A stretch of DNA of 64,000 nt, taken from NCBI GenBank assembly GCA_037576215.1, contig JBANDB010000001.1:5084001-5148000 (forward strand). Direction: 5' to 3'. Below the pieces are notes generated by a model that did no database searches, had not been told where the DNA came from, and worked only from the letters and a program-made list of their open reading frames with translations. Below are positions 42,280 through 53,344 of this stretch, one piece after another. The position numbers and the translations under genes are program-made. Source of the DNA: Armillaria gallica (lineage: Eukaryota; Basidiomycota; Agaricomycetes; Agaricales; Physalacriaceae). Within the stretch, counting starts at the first letter, position 1. Each line of letters opens with the position of its first letter.

Positions 42280-42840
42280 CACAGAGCGATAGGTAGAAAG
42301 GACACAAGGAGGACGCGAAGAGGAAACCCGATCCATACGCAAAGCCTGGTCCCTCTTGTAGTCGTCGAGTTCCTTCTGCTTCCTCGCAAGTTCTTCATCT
42401 TTCCTTTGGAGCTGTCGCAGGACGCTATTTTCCCTTTGCAATGCAGCTTCTTCTCTTCGCTCCGCCTCCAGCTTTTCCCGTTCCTCTCCCTTTCAGCGAC
42501 GGCTTCCGCGGCGCGTCGAACCGCTTCTTCCCTTTGCAACGGTGCCTCCTTCTTCTACAATATAAAATCAAATATAATCCCAACATTGAGAAGTAGGTGA
42601 AAGAGCACCTTTATCCTCTCGCTTGGTATCCTCCTGCCACTCGTGCCATTTCGCAAGGTAAGTTTGGGCCAACTGTTTCGAAGTATCAGAAGGGGGTGTT
42701 CGACGCCGCATCGTTGACTATCTGCATGCAGGTGATAGTAAAGAGGTCGGGCGCAGGACCAAAGAGAGAAGGCGAAGAGCTGTGGGAGCTCGTGCCCGAG
42801 ATGGATTCCGAAGAGAGGGAACGTCTGTCCTTTACGGGGG
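42280..42840 (-). pseudogene. C-terminal part of split gene (copy 2), internally deleted
   Basis: On the minus strand it begins with FNPRKGQTFPLFGI.. and then jumps to a LTLRNGTSG.. region, lacking the central TITDIAIKDYD..CYWYA part that copy 1 keeps. It ends with a continuous Arg/Glu/Lys-rich coiled coil (ERERNGK, QREN, RKDEELARKQKELDDYKRDQ) and RMDRVSSSRPP. The coiled coil is uninterrupted here, unlike in copy 1. Confidence 0.5.
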
Positions 42841-42867
42841 TTGAAGGGAGGGCGCCGAGATGTTAAC

Positions 42868-43501
42868 GTGTGGTTCCAATGGAGGCTGAGGGGGAGCAGT
42901 GTCACTAAAGCGCTCTATTCGAATAACAGCCTCCTTGCCAGAGATATTGCGGCGGTCCTTAATATAGCAGAGGAGAAACTCGTGGTTCGGAACCCGCGAG
43001 GACTTCATGAACTCGATCTTGATGACCGCCTCTCCTGCTCTGTGAGGACAATGCTAAGCTACAGAGCTGAGATGAGAGCGAGCAGTCTGAGATTTCCTAT
43101 CCTTGCGGGCACCGATGATAACAATGTTCAGTGGAATAGTACGGAAGTCGTAGGGTGCGGCATAAGTCATGGCAGAGTAAAAGAGAAATTGGAGGACTTT
43201 TCGAGCCTTTGAGAATATGGCGGCAGACTTCACCTCAGATAAAGCAAGGACAAGCGCCCTCAACACGCTGTTGCGGACGCCTCTTCAGAGTACTTACGAA
43301 CGAGAGAACGATGAAAGAGCATCCTGTTCTGATCGAGTCGCCGCTCCCGGCGGTAATCAACAATCACTGCACGAACCATCACCTATACCTTTCGCACTAT
43401 GCGGCCGAAATATTTCGCATAAACCAACCCTCAAGGTGTTGTGGCTTGTCTTCATTCTCGGCAATATCCAACCATGTAAATCGGTCAATATCACAGTGTG
43501 A
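42868..43501 (+). pseudogene. N-terminal half of split gene (copy 2)
   Basis: Plus-strand pieces in successive frames: ALYSNNSLLARDIAAVLN.. and LRFPILAG..NVQWNSTEVV (to 43212), IWRQTSPQIKQG (frame of 43155), ALNTLLRTPLQSTYER (frame of 43217), then EHPVLIESPLPAVINNHCTN..HYAAEIFRINQPSR and FILGNIQPCKSVNITV. At least three frame changes are needed, so it is not a working gene. It lies back to back with the C-terminal half at 42280-42840, which in an intact gene should follow it on the same strand. Confidence 0.5.
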
Positions 43502-43514
43502 CTTGAAGTCTTAA

Positions 43515-44560
43515 ATCTGACTCGACTTAGACTCAACAGCGGCTAGTGAACTAATTGGATTGACTCTGATAGTCCTACTTGAGGAAAGTCTGGCTACATT
43601 TTTTAGTATCCTTATGTGCAATTCGTCCACATCTATCAATTAACGCCCGGTGTGTTCTATGTCTCACGTTTGGAAGTTGGTAAGGGCTGATGTTTCTTCT
43701 AGCGTGTAGTCGAATTCAATCGCTCACGGCGGCTTGGTACAATCTTGATGACATTCAGTGGCGTTTAACTTTTAAGGTTTCTCCAATGCCGTATCAATTG
43801 GGCTGAACGAGTTTACCATGCGTGAAACGCGCTACAACCTGTCAGGCTCGAGACCGATATACCAATCCGTTACTGGTATTTTTTCTCCTAGCCATCGGTC
43901 AATGCTGTTGCGGACCTTCACGAGGTGAGGATTCAATATCGATATCTACTCGATTCCATACGGTCGATAGCTAGCTCACGGCAACGGTATGTCTCGCGAT
44001 TGATCACTACCCAGTCTGATTCTTTGGTGCTAATTTTCTCATGAGAGGAACAAGTGAAAACACTCCTGTGTCGCACACAGGAAGCCTCGCGAGTGACAGG
44101 GCGGCAAATCAAGAGATGCCTATGTCAGTACGCTTAGCGCCTTGAGACGGTGTTTCCTCGTGTAGGGGTGTTACTCCCGATACACTGTGCCTTCCTGTCC
44201 AACCCGAGTTAATCATACGTGATTCACTTCTCGAGTCTCTTATCGCTGTTGCACTCGCTGTTCCGCTCGGGTCCTTGAACACGGGCATCGCTCTTTCCCG
44301 TGGCACCTTTTACAACAGCCGCGAAAAGTTGCTGTTTTATAGGGCAAAAAGGGCGCTCTAAGCCGAGATAGGAAACGATGTAAATTTATCTCCCACCTGT
44401 TATCCGTGCGTCCTCCATGTCTGGTGATCTAAGGCAGGGACACACGTGCTTGACCAGAAGAGTCATTTATCACCACCACCTTCAAGTGCCGACTTCACCG
44501 CTGGATCACTGACGACCATTCATGTACAACGACTCAAGTTAACTTAAAGCTGGCAACTAT
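43515..44560. other. No gene seen
   Basis: About 1 kb with only short frames on both strands and no recognisable repeats or RNA genes. Confidence 0.5.
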
Positions 44561-44590
44561 GACCCCGAAAAAACGCTGGTATTGATATCC
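44561..44590 (-). terminator. 3' element of SP8
   Basis: On the minus strand: GGATATCAATACCAGCGTTT then TTTCGGGGTC, about 205 nt after the stop; more divergent than in the array copies. Confidence 0.35.
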
Positions 44591-44793
44591 CACAGGTATA
44601 AAACGCTCGTAAATACTAATACGGTGTAGGTAGGGGAACTGGAAAGGATGGGAAAGTCGCAGCCGACAAAGATTTGGACAATTTCTAGGATTGAAAGTCT
44701 CAGCACGAAAACGACAAAGTCACGGAACAGTAAATTCCCTACCTCGATCCAGTTAATGCAATGCAACCCCAACTCTCCAAGTCTACCGCACAT

Positions 44794-45045
44794 TTACTGG
44801 CTAAAAATCAAGCAATCAGCTTCAGCACGCCCAGCAATGCGAAGGAATTCGACTTACAGGAGCGACAAGGTGATGTCACCGTTGACCTTCGCCTGAATGG
44901 CGATCTCGACCTCGAGGTTAAGGTCAAGACGGAGCTTCAAGGCTGCGGGAGGGGCAACAGCCTGGCGCTCAGAGCGGCCGACGATCTGTCCACCGAGGAC
45001 GGAAGAAGATTGGGTAGGTGCGAATTTGGTTTCTGGGGCAGACAT
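44794..45045 (-). CDS. Small beta-hairpin-like protein SP8, two exons
   Basis: Exon 1 44858-45045, exon 2 44794-44800, 64 residues, starting MSAPETKFAPTQ. Intron 57 nt (GTAAGT..TTTTTAG); last residue after splicing is Gln (CCAG after the acceptor), as in SP4 and SP7. No F-box gene lies nearby; SP4 and SP7 were probably derived from a gene of this type. Confidence 0.85.
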
Positions 45046-45080
45046 TGTGATGCTGAAGAAAGAAAGTTGTTCAGACTCTC

Positions 45081-45088
45081 CTTTTATA
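45081..45088 (-). promoter_or_regulatory. TATA box of SP8
   Basis: TATAAAAG, 43 nt upstream of ATG. TATAACGTTGCTCTGG and GAGGCACCCGATTTG lie further upstream, as in other SP promoters. Confidence 0.7.
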
Positions 45089-45199
45089 CGCGTGTCGACA
45101 CACTTGCCGGATTAAGGCCTAGGCCAGAGCAACGTTATAATTGTACCACGATGCATTCAGCAAATCGGGTGCCTCGTCGTAACCAGCTAATTACTCATG

Positions 45200-46700
45200 A
45201 ATAGTCTCGTAGAAGAGGAGGCTGCGACTGAAACTTCAAGTACGTAACGCTTTCTGCTATTTCATATTGAGAGCGTACCCCCATTCTGATACATACGACA
45301 GCATTCTTCCGTTGAAGCGGGTTCGGGTCCTTCTGACGGACGCGCAATTTGACGGCCTGCTTTACCACGGGTTTCGCATCCATTTACCCGTTCTCTTTGG
45401 AACCCTCGCCTTGTTCCGAAACTGTGGGGTTTCGGTCCATGACATGGACCATGAAATTTAGACCGTGAGAAAGGCTGCCGGTGACCTTTTTATCGCCCAA
45501 CTCATATCTCGTCAGTTCGTCGCAATTTCCATCAACAAATCGAAAATCGCGGGAGATGCTAGTGATTTTAGCCCGGTCCGGAGTTGCGCATGCGCATCTC
45601 GTCATTTGGGACTTTCCCTTATTAACAATCAGTGCAACCCTTTGTCGCGGGACCGGGAAATGACAATGAACAAAGGCTTTAATTTGGAACGTCTCACCTG
45701 AGGGATGCTGAATTCTTGCGTGAATGGGACTCGCTGCGCGAACTCGATTATCAGGGTCTTCTTTGGGTATTATGGTAACTATGCAGAGTGGTACGCCGCC
45801 GCCGTTTGGCTTTCTCTTGCTCTCCTCTTCCCTTCTCTTCCTAACGAATTTCATTGATGAAAAGCAAGAGTAGACGACCACGAGCAAGATGCCGTGATCA
45901 ATCAAATTTGTGATCCACATATACGAAGTTGAGTTAATTGAAACTGCTATGCAAACAGACCTCTATTGAATAATTGTAGGCGTTTTGATGATTACCACCA
46001 GTGATACACCAGGGATAGCAAGATGCTGATGGACTCGTGCTCCGCAAAAGTTGAGTAGAATTCGTGAGTCGTCCAACTATCACCGTTGCTCGCCGTATCC
46101 AACTGCTTTCAGGTACTAGGAATTTGTCTCGCTACAAAAAATTTGCTGGTCTGGTCTGTATCGTTACGCTTCTATTTTTGAGTGTTTCTTGGCCATGGTC
46201 TTCAGTCAAATACTTTGCTTATGGAGATATATTCAATATCTTTTGCCAATTCTCAGGATCTGTCGCGTGTCTGACCTCACATCTTGCCGGAACAAGGGTC
46301 CCTAACCCTCCCGACGTTATACTCTCTCCAAACGTGTGTTAACTACGGAACTTGAGATTCTACCGATTTAACCGAGCTATTTGTGCGCGGCTGGTCCTGG
46401 GACGCTCCAACAGCAGGTGTTCACGCTGAAGCCCATATAACAATCTCCATGCCTGATTGAGAACCTTTCATGTTATACTCAACACTCGATGCGCTGACCA
46501 AAGAAAACCATTGATTTTTTATATGTAGAAACGACCCGAAACGCTAGTATGTACAAGGTCGGCAGCAACGAATCGATGGTGCACTGGGTATATTTTCCAA
46601 ATGAACAAGGTATTTATCCCTAAGAAACGGATCCAGTCTTAGCACCGACTACAACTTGAAACTCAGCGATAAATCTTACCCAAGACGTCGATTTCTGCGT
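45200..46700. other. Gene-poor stretch
   Basis: A 178-codon minus frame (45384-45920) and a 92-codon plus frame (46064-46342) exist, but neither shows a recognisable domain, promoter or paralog. I do not call them genes. Confidence 0.45.
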
Positions 46701-46731
46701 CCGACTTGTGTCCCCGAAACCAAGAGCACAT

Positions 46732-46984
46732 TTACTCACTAAAATTGAAGGTCGTTTTGAGAATACCTCAGGAAACGGAAAATATCTTACAGGAGGGAGA
46801 GAGTGATGTCGCCATTGACCTTGGCTTGAATGGCGATCTCGACCTCGAGGTTGAGGTCCAAGCGAAGCTTCAACGCTTCCTTGGGGGCGACGGCTCCCTT
46901 GTTGGAGCGGCCGACGAGCTGTCCACCAGCGACGGAGGAGGTCTCAGCAGTGGAGTATTGAGTAGCGGATTCGGGGGCAGACAT
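46732..46984 (-). CDS. Small beta-hairpin-like protein SP9, two exons
   Basis: Exon 1 46791-46984, exon 2 46732-46738, 66 residues. The N-terminus (MSAPESATQYSTAETSSVAG) has diverged and GRSNKGAVAPKEA replaces GRSERQAVAPPAA, but the core from LKLRLDLNLEVEI to the end is unchanged. Intron 52 nt, donor GTAAGA, acceptor TTTTAG; last residue Glu. Confidence 0.85.
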
Positions 46985-47017
46985 GTTGATGCTGAATAGA
47001 ACTGGGAGAGGCTTATC

Positions 47018-47025
47018 CTCTTATA
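47018..47025 (-). promoter_or_regulatory. TATA box of SP9
   Basis: TATAAGAG, 41 nt upstream of ATG. ATGGCGCAATGCTAATGC and GAGGCACGCGG lie further upstream. Confidence 0.65.
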
Positions 47026-47149
47026 CGAGGATCGACTCCCTACGGGATGGAACCAGGGTATAGAAATGCCGTTAGCATTAGCATTGCGCCATGGTACTGT
47101 GCGTAAACCGCGTGCCTCGCCTCAGTACCTTTGACCAAGTTTGTGTGTG

Positions 47150-50100
47150 AGGGTACGAGTACCAGCTCTGTCGAGTAGGTACCTGTGATTCTGTCATAAA
47201 GTGCGAGAATATCGAACATAGATTCTTCTGCAACAGGTAAAAATCAAATATTGAGTGACATCTGTCTGTCCTCTTGCAGGGGACAGCGAACCTTCCGACA
47301 CCGTAACGAAGCGTAATGATCGAGGGGAATGGGACCGCAGATCTCTAATAACAAATACTGTCCCGAATATCCCTGGTCTTGGTTTTCGCACCATGATTCT
47401 GTCATTCTTCTGATGTTGCGGGTGTCTGTAGGTCCAGTATTAGATTGTGAGAAATGGCAGTCTCGTTGTTTCTTCCCATGACCCGTCGATTTAGAAAAAC
47501 TTTATGATCAATCGAACATGGTGGACGAAAATAGTTTCTTTACTTAGTGTCGAATTGGAAGCAACCTCCAGCGAACCCTACTTCTTCTTAACGAAGGTCC
47601 AAATCTCGATCGCAACATCACGTCTTAACTACAGTCATTTGGAGCTGAATGTCAAGGATGTGAATCCCAGCCTTCAAGTCTCCATTGGTGGAAATGGTTT
47701 ACCCAATCACATCCCCTTCTTCTATTGTGGCTACTCGTGAGAAGAGACCGTGAAAATTGACATCGTGGCGTTCGGACATACGTGCGACTGTTTATCAAGC
47801 ACTCACCAGTGAACATCGACCGAGGTGTCGGTTCTATCGACATCAGATCCTTGTTAATATTCTGTGGCACCAGGCTGGCTTTGTACTTGACGGATTCTCG
47901 AGATCGTGATGAGATGCATAGCTAGTTCCATATGCGGTGGGCATGCTTCCGTGTACTAGCGTGCACTTCTTTTGACAGTGTTAGACGTCTTCCTCTCGAC
48001 AAATCGTATTGATGGCCCTTGGCCGGAAGGATTTGATGTCTGCGAGGGATCATAAGACGACGCCTGAATCTTCCTCATGTAAATCTCCTACCTTTCTCCA
48101 CTATGAGAAGTGGGGCAAGCGTGGGACCCGCGGTCGGGAAGCCCCCGTCATATCTGGGGAGCTTCTGTTGCGTTGTACAGGCTACGGCTATACGTCCTGA
48201 GGATTCAGCGACACATTTGAGCGATATGTAGGTGAGGGAATAGTGATTCTCAGTGTCCTATCGAGCAAGAAGAGATTCGTAGCGCAATGTAGTACTGACA
48301 GATTGACAACAACGTGAGCAGGCATAGAACCGCTTGACAGTTTCTGTTAAAATCGTCGTGGCGCCTGTCTCCGATCCACAGAGACAGTTTGGACTTCTAC
48401 CGATCCACAGATGGTATATTCAAAGCTGTATCTAAATAGAGCCCCAGGACACGAATAGTGAACAGCGAACTGAGAGGGTTGCACTTGGGGGATTGGCAAA
48501 CGTAGACCGTCTGAAAGAATGTCACTTAAGGTAGTGAGGCCGGAACGCCCTTGAGCAAGTGATCTAGCAGAGTTGAGATACTGGGTCACAGGTATCCTTC
48601 TTTTGTTGTGATGCCTTCGACGTTGAGAATCCGATTACCAACCGTCAGCAAAGCGAATAGACATCGCGAAGATGCTCGATATGCCTGCGATATGCTATGG
48701 GAAAGAGACAGAATTACAGTGATTTTTGACAAAGGGCCGGAATCAAGAATACACAGTTCTCAGCTGTTGTAGCGACGCAGACTCCAGGGACTTGGAGTGA
48801 AAGTTACGCATCAGCTTTCGTGAGTGTGACCGTGAAAGGAAGGTCGGTCCGATATCCGCTTTGTCCAGATGCTTCCAAAAGCGGCTCAAGATTTTTGATC
48901 CCACACAGCCATCTGTTTTACTGTCGCAGGACAAGTTCTTGTATTTCTTCTCGCTGTATCCTGTTCAACTTGAATTCATCCAAACTTTGGGGTCACCGTC
49001 AGCCTAACCTTCGTTCAAACCCTCGAACATTCTTTTCCATAATTTGCTCGCTGTACCGCGTTTCTTCCCCCAAGCTGCAACCTGAAATCGGAATTATCCC
49101 AACCATAATCCATCTCGAAACCGTACTCTGGACCGTCGGTTATCTTAAGAAACTTTGTTTATTCGGGACTTCACCTAGTGGGCGGCGGGCGATGCTGTAT
49201 CACCGTTCAGATGGCAACTCGAAGCTCCGTTCTATTTTTTCTTACAGTGTTACATCTCCATCGGACTGATTACTGTCTCGTTCAGCCTAGTCCTTTATCG
49301 CAGCTCCCGTCGTAGCGGGGAACATTCCTTGTATCCCGTCTTCCGGACCGTAAGAGGCGATGGACGCCACATTCAAGAATTTTGATGCTCTGTCAGTTTT
49401 TCCACTGTAGTCCTCCATTGTACTTTCCAATTTCTAGTACATCGATTATGAATCAAAATTGACAAGCTCGACGCTTGGTCTGGAACTGCTTTCCTGGAAT
49501 TTCCCTTGTTCTTTCTATAGATAGTACTTGTCCCGGTCATGCCAAAGTCTGGGTTCCCGATCCTGCAGCGAATGGCCAGCTGTAGGACCGTACGGCTTCA
49601 CTAGCAGAAAATTTTTGGGGTTTATTACTCTGTCCCCCCTGACGGGGAACCCGGCCACATGTCCTTGCACCGTTCCTTTTCTGTTTTCCTTTCACTAACG
49701 TTCTGATTTATGAGAAGCTCTACAGAAAATTTGAAGTCGAGAACGGCGTTATTCGTCGAATACACCGTTGCCTGATGGGAAGACTGGAATACGTCTATGC
49801 GTCCCCACGCATATTGACATTTGCATGTCTTGTATCATGTAGACGGTCTATCGCACAACTATTACGACGCCCGATTTCCGTGTAGGCAGGTCGGACCGGT
49901 TGTGCGCCGAGCAAATACCCATCCTTCGCAGTTGACCGTTGACGAAGAGTTCTACCCCAAGTTTCAGTTCAACTTGAACCCCAAACGCAATAGCGTAGAA
50001 TTCGGCAGCGGTGAAGTGTTTCGGTTTCTACATCTTCCAATAACACCCGTCTCCTCAGCTTGGCCCTCGGATACTCGCTGTTGTACCTGCATTTTCCAGC

Positions 50101-50480
50101 AATGGGTTAAGACAAGAATACACCAAAGTCGAAACGCATGTATCATGTGCCGCATAGGACATCGATTTGATGCCAGGGGTACCAGGAGAAAAGAAGAACG
50201 AAAATGGATATTGCGCGAGCCTCGGTCGACTCGACGACTTCGCAGTCACGTCAGCAAATCTGTCGATCCGTGTTCCGATTCTCTCCCCCGCAGGCTAGAC
50301 CTCCACCCGAATTGCCTCCAGACGCCGCGGTATTCATTTGCTTTAATAATGCTCATGTGCGCAGCGCGTGCCATTTGTTTGAAATATAGGAATAGCCCGG
50401 GGCCGCCGTTTACGTACCGCGCTTCAGCTTCAACCTTCTCGGTTTTCTATACCTCTGGAATGAATCAAGTTGCAACGACG
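47150..50480. other. 3.3 kb with no convincing gene
   Basis: Several frames of 60-225 codons occur. The longest (49821-50498, +) runs through the conserved SP10 promoter element CGAGGCACCCGG, so it is probably chance. No repeats shared with the array were seen. Confidence 0.5.
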
Positions 50481-50544
50481 AGGCACCCGGATTACTGACC
50501 GCTGAGCTGTAAGTAATATAACTCTTTTTGACCCTCCGTTTCCG

Positions 50545-50552
50545 TATAAAGG
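50545..50552 (+). promoter_or_regulatory. TATA box of SP10
   Basis: TATAAAGG, 50 nt upstream of ATG; GCAACGACGAGGCACCCGG lies at about 50474-50492. Confidence 0.65.
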
Positions 50553-50594
50553 ACCAGGTCGTCAGGTTTCTTCTTCAGCATCTACAGCTTCAAC

Positions 50595-50812
50595 ATGTCT
50601 GCCCCAGAAACCTCTACCTCCGTTGCCACTCGCTCCAACCAGGGCACCGTCGCTCCTAAGGAAGCCTTGAAGCTTCGCTTGGACCTCAACCTTGAGGTTG
50701 AGATCGCCATCCAGGCCAAAGTCAACGGCGACATCACTCTCTCCCTCCTGTAAGTGGTTTTCCTTTGGTCCCGTTGTTCCAGGGCTGATCGTCCACTTTC
50801 CATAGCGAGTAA
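50595..50812 (+). CDS. Small beta-hairpin-like protein SP10, shortest copy
   Basis: Exons 50595-50749 and 50806-50812, only 53 residues. The variable N-terminus is reduced to MSAPETSTSVATRSNQG, followed by TVAPKEALKLRLDL and the standard core. Many codons in the core differ silently from the array copies (for example AAGCTTCGCTTGGACCTC), so the protein is conserved despite DNA divergence. Intron 56 nt (GTAAGT..CCATAG); last residue Glu. Confidence 0.85.
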
Positions 50813-51015
50813 ATGTGTTCGTCGACATGGAGAGACAGAGTTGGAGTGCTGTTGTCGGGTTTGGGTATAGAATCTTTCTTCGCGTACTAGTTTGATGCTA
50901 AGTCTGTTTTTCTGCCAGGCTGTCCAACTCATGTGCCGGCAAAATCATCTTGATTCCATTCTCTCCCTTCCTTTACCAGCATTGTGTACTAGTTTTTACG
51001 GGCGTACACCTACGT

Positions 51016-51044
51016 AGATACCAATATCAGTGCTGTTTTGGGAT
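51016..51044 (+). terminator. 3' element of SP10
   Basis: ACCAATATCAGTGCTGTTTT then GGGAT, about 205 nt after the stop; close to the apparent consensus. Confidence 0.4.
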
Positions 51045-51742
51045 TTTACGCAGTCAGTCTAAGTGTACCAAGAAACGCATTGCATTAAAGCAGGTATATA
51101 TCATGTTCTCGTGTCAATGAGTGTTCTATACCTGCAAACCGAGATTCGGCAAGAACCCATGAATGACATACAAGGTCGCGACAAAATAATGAGTGTCGCA
51201 TCTCGATGTTGCAGGCCTGTACGTTTACCGTAATAAAGAATGAAATCTGAAGGCACGAAGGGTGCCAGCGAAGAACACTGCCAGCAGCACCACTCCAGGC
51301 AACAAAAATGAGACAATATCGTATCTTCAGGCTCTGGGAGATCGTGCCAATGACAGAAGACACTAGCGAGACGGCAGCAGACTAACAAACCTAGATGGCC
51401 GTGGATACGGCTTCGAAGCACCGACCAGACACGAGAGCGATACCGCTAAAGGACGTTCAGTGCACAACATCGATCCAGTTATGTTTCCAAATGGTCAGGT
51501 ATTTGCGCGCATATTGGCTGCAGGGGATGAACGGCGAAACCGGACCGGTGCGGCCACGTGCCAGTCTCGGCACAATTCGAAGCTTCAACATGAAGTTGCT
51601 CTTCAAGATCGTTCACTTCGTTCTTTATCACAAGTACGGATCTATAAAGCAGAGGTCTACCATGCTGACTTCTTTCGAGCAGATACTTCAGTGCTTCTTC
51701 TTCCTACGATTTCCTGACCCATATTCCAGGATTCTCAACGCG
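51045..51742. other. FBX-I upstream region
   Basis: No gene seen. GACCGGTGCGGCCACGTGCC (51543-51562) resembles the GGACCCGTGCGCCCACGCGC block of the array spacers, so some array-type upstream sequence is shared. The open frame continues to 51395 but without family similarity. Confidence 0.5.
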
Positions 51743-53344
51743 ATGTCGTGCCTCACCTGCAGCAATTGCGGATTCGTCAATTTCCTTCCTCCCGAGTCGC
51801 AACTACAAACTCTCGCAACCATTAAAAGCTCCGACCGCCTCGTTTCGCAACTTCTATGCGGGTCACAGCCATTGATCGACGATAACTATGCCTTGATCAG
51901 CGCCGAAATCGCCAAGCTAGAACGGTTGCGATCCTTGTACGATGCCCAGCTTCAAGAGCTAGACTCACGCCGACGTCCCGTCTTGAAATCCCTGGAAAAT
52001 CGCAAGTCGATCTATGCGCCTATCCGTCGCGTCCCCCGAGATATTCTACTCGAAATCTTCCATTCTGTCTGCGACATTTGGCGGCAGAACTCATTAAACT
52101 TATCCGGGCCTCTTTGGGTTTTAGGTCGCGTTTGTCGCGTTTGGAGAGATGCATTACACACTTCTCCAGCATCCTGGTCTCGGAATGTCTTGATAGAGTC
52201 CCCTTTCTCCAAGCACGCTCCCCAGATATTGCGGACCTATCTCGAGCGCACAGGAGACCATCCCCTCAGCATACAAATCCTTCATTCCAGCAGCAAGCCG
52301 ACAGAAGACGGTGAAATTATGTCCCTACTCCTTCAATCCTGCTATCGGTGGAAGAACCTGTGCATTGATATCGGCATACATCATGCGCACCACCTGAAAT
52401 CGATATCTCACCTTCCCCTCCTACAGACAATTGAAATACATATCGTTGACAGCGACAGCTACTCCGATTATCCCTCGGACATATGCATGAATGCCCCGCA
52501 GCTACGGCAAGCAACCTTTATAAGCCACGGTATCCATCAGATGAGGTTACCTTCCTCCAGTATAACTCATTATTCTGGATATATTATTTGTGCAGAAGAT
52601 TTGCTGCTCCTTTCCCAGCTACCCATGCTCAAAATGTGTCATATCCCTAGCGTCATGATTGACTCGGTTGACGTACCGGTGGTTATGACGGAACTCCGCC
52701 AGCTCTACACAGGGGATTTGGATGTCCTCGACTTCCTGACAGCACCGATACTCCAGAGTTTGGCTATTGCTTGGGATTATCCTGGATCGGTGTCCACTAT
52801 CACCCGTTTCCTCCGTCGATCTGGATGTCAACTCGAGAGCTTGAGCATGCACATGAAAATATTCCAATCAGAGCCCTCGGCCTTGATCAGCGAAATGTTA
52901 TCTTCTGAAGCATGTTCTGCTATCTCTCATCTCAAACTCGAACTCGGCTCGCAACTGGTAAAAGTTGCCAACACCCTTACCCCTTCTTCGGTCCTTCCCA
53001 ATCTGCACCGTCTCGTCCTCTGTATGGAGGCGGATAATTTTCGAAGCGAACAGACGAAGCGGCTTGTGAACATGATCCGCTCCCGCCGCGATGCGGGACT
53101 GCTAAAAACGATCGAAGTACAGTTTGGTGATCAATGTGATCATGATGATGACGAGGATGAAGATGTTGGTGAAGATGGTGAAGATGTCGGTGAAGATGAT
53201 GGTAGGGTGCTGACCAGATTTCATGATGTGGAAGTGGGTACCCGAGCTCTCATAGATGAAAATTTGGAGATGTGGGTCGAAAGGTGGAACCCGGTGGATT
53301 TAGACCTCCGGTTGTTATTTTGGGACGGAGAGATCATATGTTAA
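51743..53344 (+). CDS. Divergent F-box/leucine-rich protein FBX-I, intact
   Basis: I chose ATG 51743 because it gives MSCLTCSNCGF, aligned with the family start; the product has 533 residues (the frame is open up to 51395). C-x2-C-x2-C-G N-terminus, probable coiled coil at about 50-88, F-box VPRDILLEIF at 97-106, then the PLWVLGRVCRVWRDALHTSPASW extension and leucine-rich repeats. Near the C-terminus it has an acidic insert of about 24 residues (DDDEDEDVGEDGEDVGEDD, 53137-53210, GAT/GAA-rich) not present in the array copies. It lacks the SP-type 3' relic found after A-H. It may represent the form before the array fusion (inference). SCF adaptor role by family. Confidence 0.85.
   Translation: MSCLTCSNCGFVNFLPPESQLQTLATIKSSDRLVSQLLCGSQPLIDDNYALISAEIAKLERLRSLYDAQLQELDSRRRPVLKSLENRKSIYAPIRRVPRDILLEIFHSVCDIWRQNSLNLSGPLWVLGRVCRVWRDALHTSPASWSRNVLIESPFSKHAPQILRTYLERTGDHPLSIQILHSSSKPTEDGEIMSLLLQSCYRWKNLCIDIGIHHAHHLKSISHLPLLQTIEIHIVDSDSYSDYPSDICMNAPQLRQATFISHGIHQMRLPSSSITHYSGYIICAEDLLLLSQLPMLKMCHIPSVMIDSVDVPVVMTELRQLYTGDLDVLDFLTAPILQSLAIAWDYPGSVSTITRFLRRSGCQLESLSMHMKIFQSEPSALISEMLSSEACSAISHLKLELGSQLVKVANTLTPSSVLPNLHRLVLCMEADNFRSEQTKRLVNMIRSRRDAGLLKTIEVQFGDQCDHDDDEDEDVGEDGEDVGEDDGRVLTRFHDVEVGTRALIDENLEMWVERWNPVDLDLRLLFWDGEIIC
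53137..53210 (+). repeat. Acidic codon repeat inside FBX-I
   Basis: GATGATGACGAGGATGAAGA followed by repeated GTTGGTGAAGATGGTGAAGA-type units; imperfect 9-12 nt periodicity, in frame. Confidence 0.7.

Larger units (their letters stand above)
36660..42400 (+). repeat. Segmental duplication, copy 2
   Basis: Partner of 17000-22540. It lacks the palindrome insertion, so it shows the uninterrupted arrangement. Confidence 0.8.

Noticed and set aside
21001..45115. Recurring frames reading MAISTSRLRSRR.. opposite the SP genes
   Set aside because: They are the complement of the SP core; they recur only because the SP protein is conserved, and they cross SP introns and promoters without their own signals.
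45384..45920. A 178-codon minus-strand frame
   Set aside because: No domain, no paralog, no clear promoter; frames on the other strand are also open there.
49821..50498. A 225-codon plus-strand frame
   Set aside because: It overlaps the conserved SP10 promoter element, has no recognisable domain and no paralog in the window.
51395..51742. N-terminal extension of FBX-I by 116 codons
   Set aside because: No similarity to the other F-box proteins; includes an array-type upstream block; the family start at 51743 is preferred.
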